Shown here one piece after another: positions 5,341-6,634 of a stretch of DNA of 6,634 bases; the first letter of the stretch is position 1, and the number at the start of each line of letters is the position of its first letter. Source of the stretch: an uncultured Phenylobacterium sp. (GTDB taxonomy: Bacteria > Pseudomonadota > Alphaproteobacteria > Caulobacterales > Caulobacteraceae). Where the stretch lies: assembly GCA_945952355.1 (NCBI GenBank), contig CAMFIW010000164.1, positions 1 through 6,634 of the forward strand, given 5' to 3'. The translations under genes were made by a program, and so were the position numbers. Below the pieces are notes generated by a model. That model was not told where the DNA came from. It did not search any database and saw only the letters and a list, made by a program, of their open reading frames with translations.

Positions 5341-6634
5341 ATGCAAAGGATCCGTCTGCTCGCAACGAGCGCGCTGGTGGCCGCCATCTCGGCCGGAACA
5401 GCCCATGCGCAAGGGTCGCAGGGCGCCACCACGATCGAGGAATTGGTGGTCACCGCCGAAAAGCGGGAACAGAGCCTGCAGGACGTTCCGGTGGCCATTT
5501 CGGCCTTCACGTCCGAGAAGCGCGACCTGGTCGGGATCAATTCCGTCCAGGACATGACCAACTTCACGCCCGGCCTGACCTACAACAACTCCGGGGACCG
5601 CATCAGCCTTCGTGGGATCGGTCGCGTCACCAACGTCCAGGCCGCCGACGGCGCCGTGGCGATCTATTCGGACGGCGTCTATACCTCCTCGACCTTCGAG
5701 GCGTCGAAGCAGCCGCTGTTCATCGACCGCGTGGAAGTGCTGCGGGGGCCGCAGGGCACGCTCTACGGCCGCAATTCGATCGGCGGCGCCATCAACGTGC
5801 TGTCCAAGCGCCCGTCGCAGGAGTTCGAGTCCGAGGTCCGGGCGACCGTCGGCAACTACGGCTACAGCCTGCTGCAAGGCACCATGTCGGGCCCGATCAA
5901 CGACAGCCTGCGCTTCCGCGTGAACGGCCAGTGGGAGAAGCAGCGGGACGGCTGGTATCAGAACGTCGTCCCCGGAATGCCCGACGAGGGCAACGTCATC
6001 GACCAGACCTATTTCGAGGTCCAGCTCGCCGCCAACTTCGGCGACCGGGCCGAGGGCTGGGTGAAGCTGTCGACGTTCAACTGGAACAACGGCGGGGGCG
6101 GTCTCGGCGGTCGCGCCAGCTACACGCCCTTCGGCTACAACACCACGGTGGAGCGTGACGCGGTCTTCTACCTGAACAGCGGCTTCGGCTGCTCGGGCGT
6201 GGCGACCAGCGTGGTCAACACCTCGTCCACCGGATGCGTGAACCCGTCGATCAACGATCCGCGCAAGTTCGCGGCCGATACGCCGTCGACCGTCAGTCTC
6301 GACGAGACCTTCACGCTCGCGGCCGAGTACGTCTACCACTTCGACAACTTCGACCTGAAGTACATCGGCGGTGGTTCGACCTACCACTACACCCTGGTCC
6401 AGGATAACGACCTCAGCGCGATCAGCGCCTACACCATCCCGCTGTCGGGCACCGGCGCCTGCAGCGCGGCGCTGGCCGCGGCCGGAGTCTGCGGGCCGCT
6501 TCGCATCTTCCCGCAGGCGGTCTCGACCTATCAGGAGGACAACCACTGGTTCAGCCACGAGCTGACCTTCTCGTCCAGCGCAGACGGCCCGCTCCAGTGG
6601 CTGGACGGCCTTTACTACTATCACGATGCCTACA
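5341..6634 (+). CDS. TonB-dependent outer-membrane receptor (receptor 2, 5' part)
   Basis: From the ATG at 5341 the frame is open for 431 codons to the window edge with no stop; the 3' half is outside. Residues 1-23 are a signal peptide (MQRIRLL, hydrophobic core, AHA then Gln24). The TonB box EELVVTA is at 33-39 and RGPQGTLYGRN at 135-145, exactly the numbering of receptor 1. Over residues 30-145 the two align without gaps with 82 of 116 identical by hand count, including 28 identical in a row (30-57). Similarity falls in the barrel. Visible cysteines are paired (284/299 and 374/384); the second pair aligns with 382/398 of receptor 1. Its last residues (YYYHDAY) align with receptor 1 near 439-445, so about half is seen and a full length near 900 is expected. 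GGGGAGG supports the start. Role: TonB-driven uptake of an unknown substrate, probably related to but distinct from that of receptor 1. Confidence 0.92.
   Translation, partial: MQRIRLLATSALVAAISAGTAHAQGSQGATTIEELVVTAEKREQSLQDVPVAISAFTSEKRDLVGINSVQDMTNFTPGLTYNNSGDRISLRGIGRVTNVQAADGAVAIYSDGVYTSSTFEASKQPLFIDRVEVLRGPQGTLYGRNSIGGAINVLSKRPSQEFESEVRATVGNYGYSLLQGTMSGPINDSLRFRVNGQWEKQRDGWYQNVVPGMPDEGNVIDQTYFEVQLAANFGDRAEGWVKLSTFNWNNGGGGLGGRASYTPFGYNTTVERDAVFYLNSGFGCSGVATSVVNTSSTGCVNPSINDPRKFAADTPSTVSLDETFTLAAEYVYHFDNFDLKYIGGGSTYHYTLVQDNDLSAISAYTIPLSGTGACSAALAAAGVCGPLRIFPQAVSTYQEDNHWFSHELTFSSSADGPLQWLDGLYYYHDAY

Noticed and set aside
5230..6624. Open frame of 464 codons on the minus strand opposite receptor 2
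   Set aside because: It is a shadow of the receptor 2 frame. Its resemblance to the minus-strand frame at 2109-3005 (shared ALFGGDHQ-like stretches) simply mirrors the homology of the two receptors on the plus strand.
1..6634. CRISPR arrays, tRNA or rRNA genes, insertion sequences, attachment sites
   Set aside because: No regularly spaced repeats, tRNA-like cloverleaf, transposase frame or terminal inverted repeats were seen in any frame or gap.

Overview
The window is a GC-rich (roughly two-thirds G+C), densely coded chromosomal segment. It looks like an alphaproteobacterium, most likely Caulobacteraceae (Caulobacter/Phenylobacterium type) or a sphingomonad. The clues are the TonB-dependent receptors with an EELVVTA box followed by a KREQSLQDVPVAI plug start, their arrangement as tandem paralogues, and the GGGGAGG ribosome-binding sites. 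The taxonomic placement is inference.

Layout from left to right. (1) Positions 1-83, minus strand: the first 27 codons of an unrecognised gene leaving the window. (2) 181-1161, plus: a zinc-independent quinone oxidoreductase of the medium-chain dehydrogenase superfamily (PIG3-like), with a GC-only inverted repeat in its leader. (3) 1181-2059, minus: a classical short-chain dehydrogenase (SDR), convergent with the oxidoreductase across a 19-base gap. (4) 2060-2297: a divergent control region holding several inverted repeats, including a perfect 16-bp palindrome. (5) 2298-5036, plus: a complete 912-residue TonB-dependent outer-membrane receptor. (6) 5037-5340: a strong intrinsic terminator followed by the leader of the next gene. 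(7) 5341 to the right edge, plus: the first 431 residues of a second, homologous TonB-dependent receptor with no stop in the window.

The likely theme is TonB-driven uptake of one or more bulky or hydrophobic compounds across the outer membrane (two paralogous receptors), with cytoplasmic redox enzymes next door. The SDR shares a control region with receptor 1, so co-regulation of uptake and first-step oxidation is plausible but not shown; no substrate can be read from the sequence. The two receptors have separate transcription starts or at least a terminator between them, but share a nearly identical ribosome-binding leader, a TTGACG element at similar distance from the start, and a non-coding enrichment of the hexamer GTTCGA.

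I do not see a clearly new biological system. The most unusual items are the CX4C-bracketed, almost uncharged Gly/Ala-rich loop in receptor 1, the SDR lacking the usual catalytic-tetrad Asn, and the repeat-rich divergent control region.
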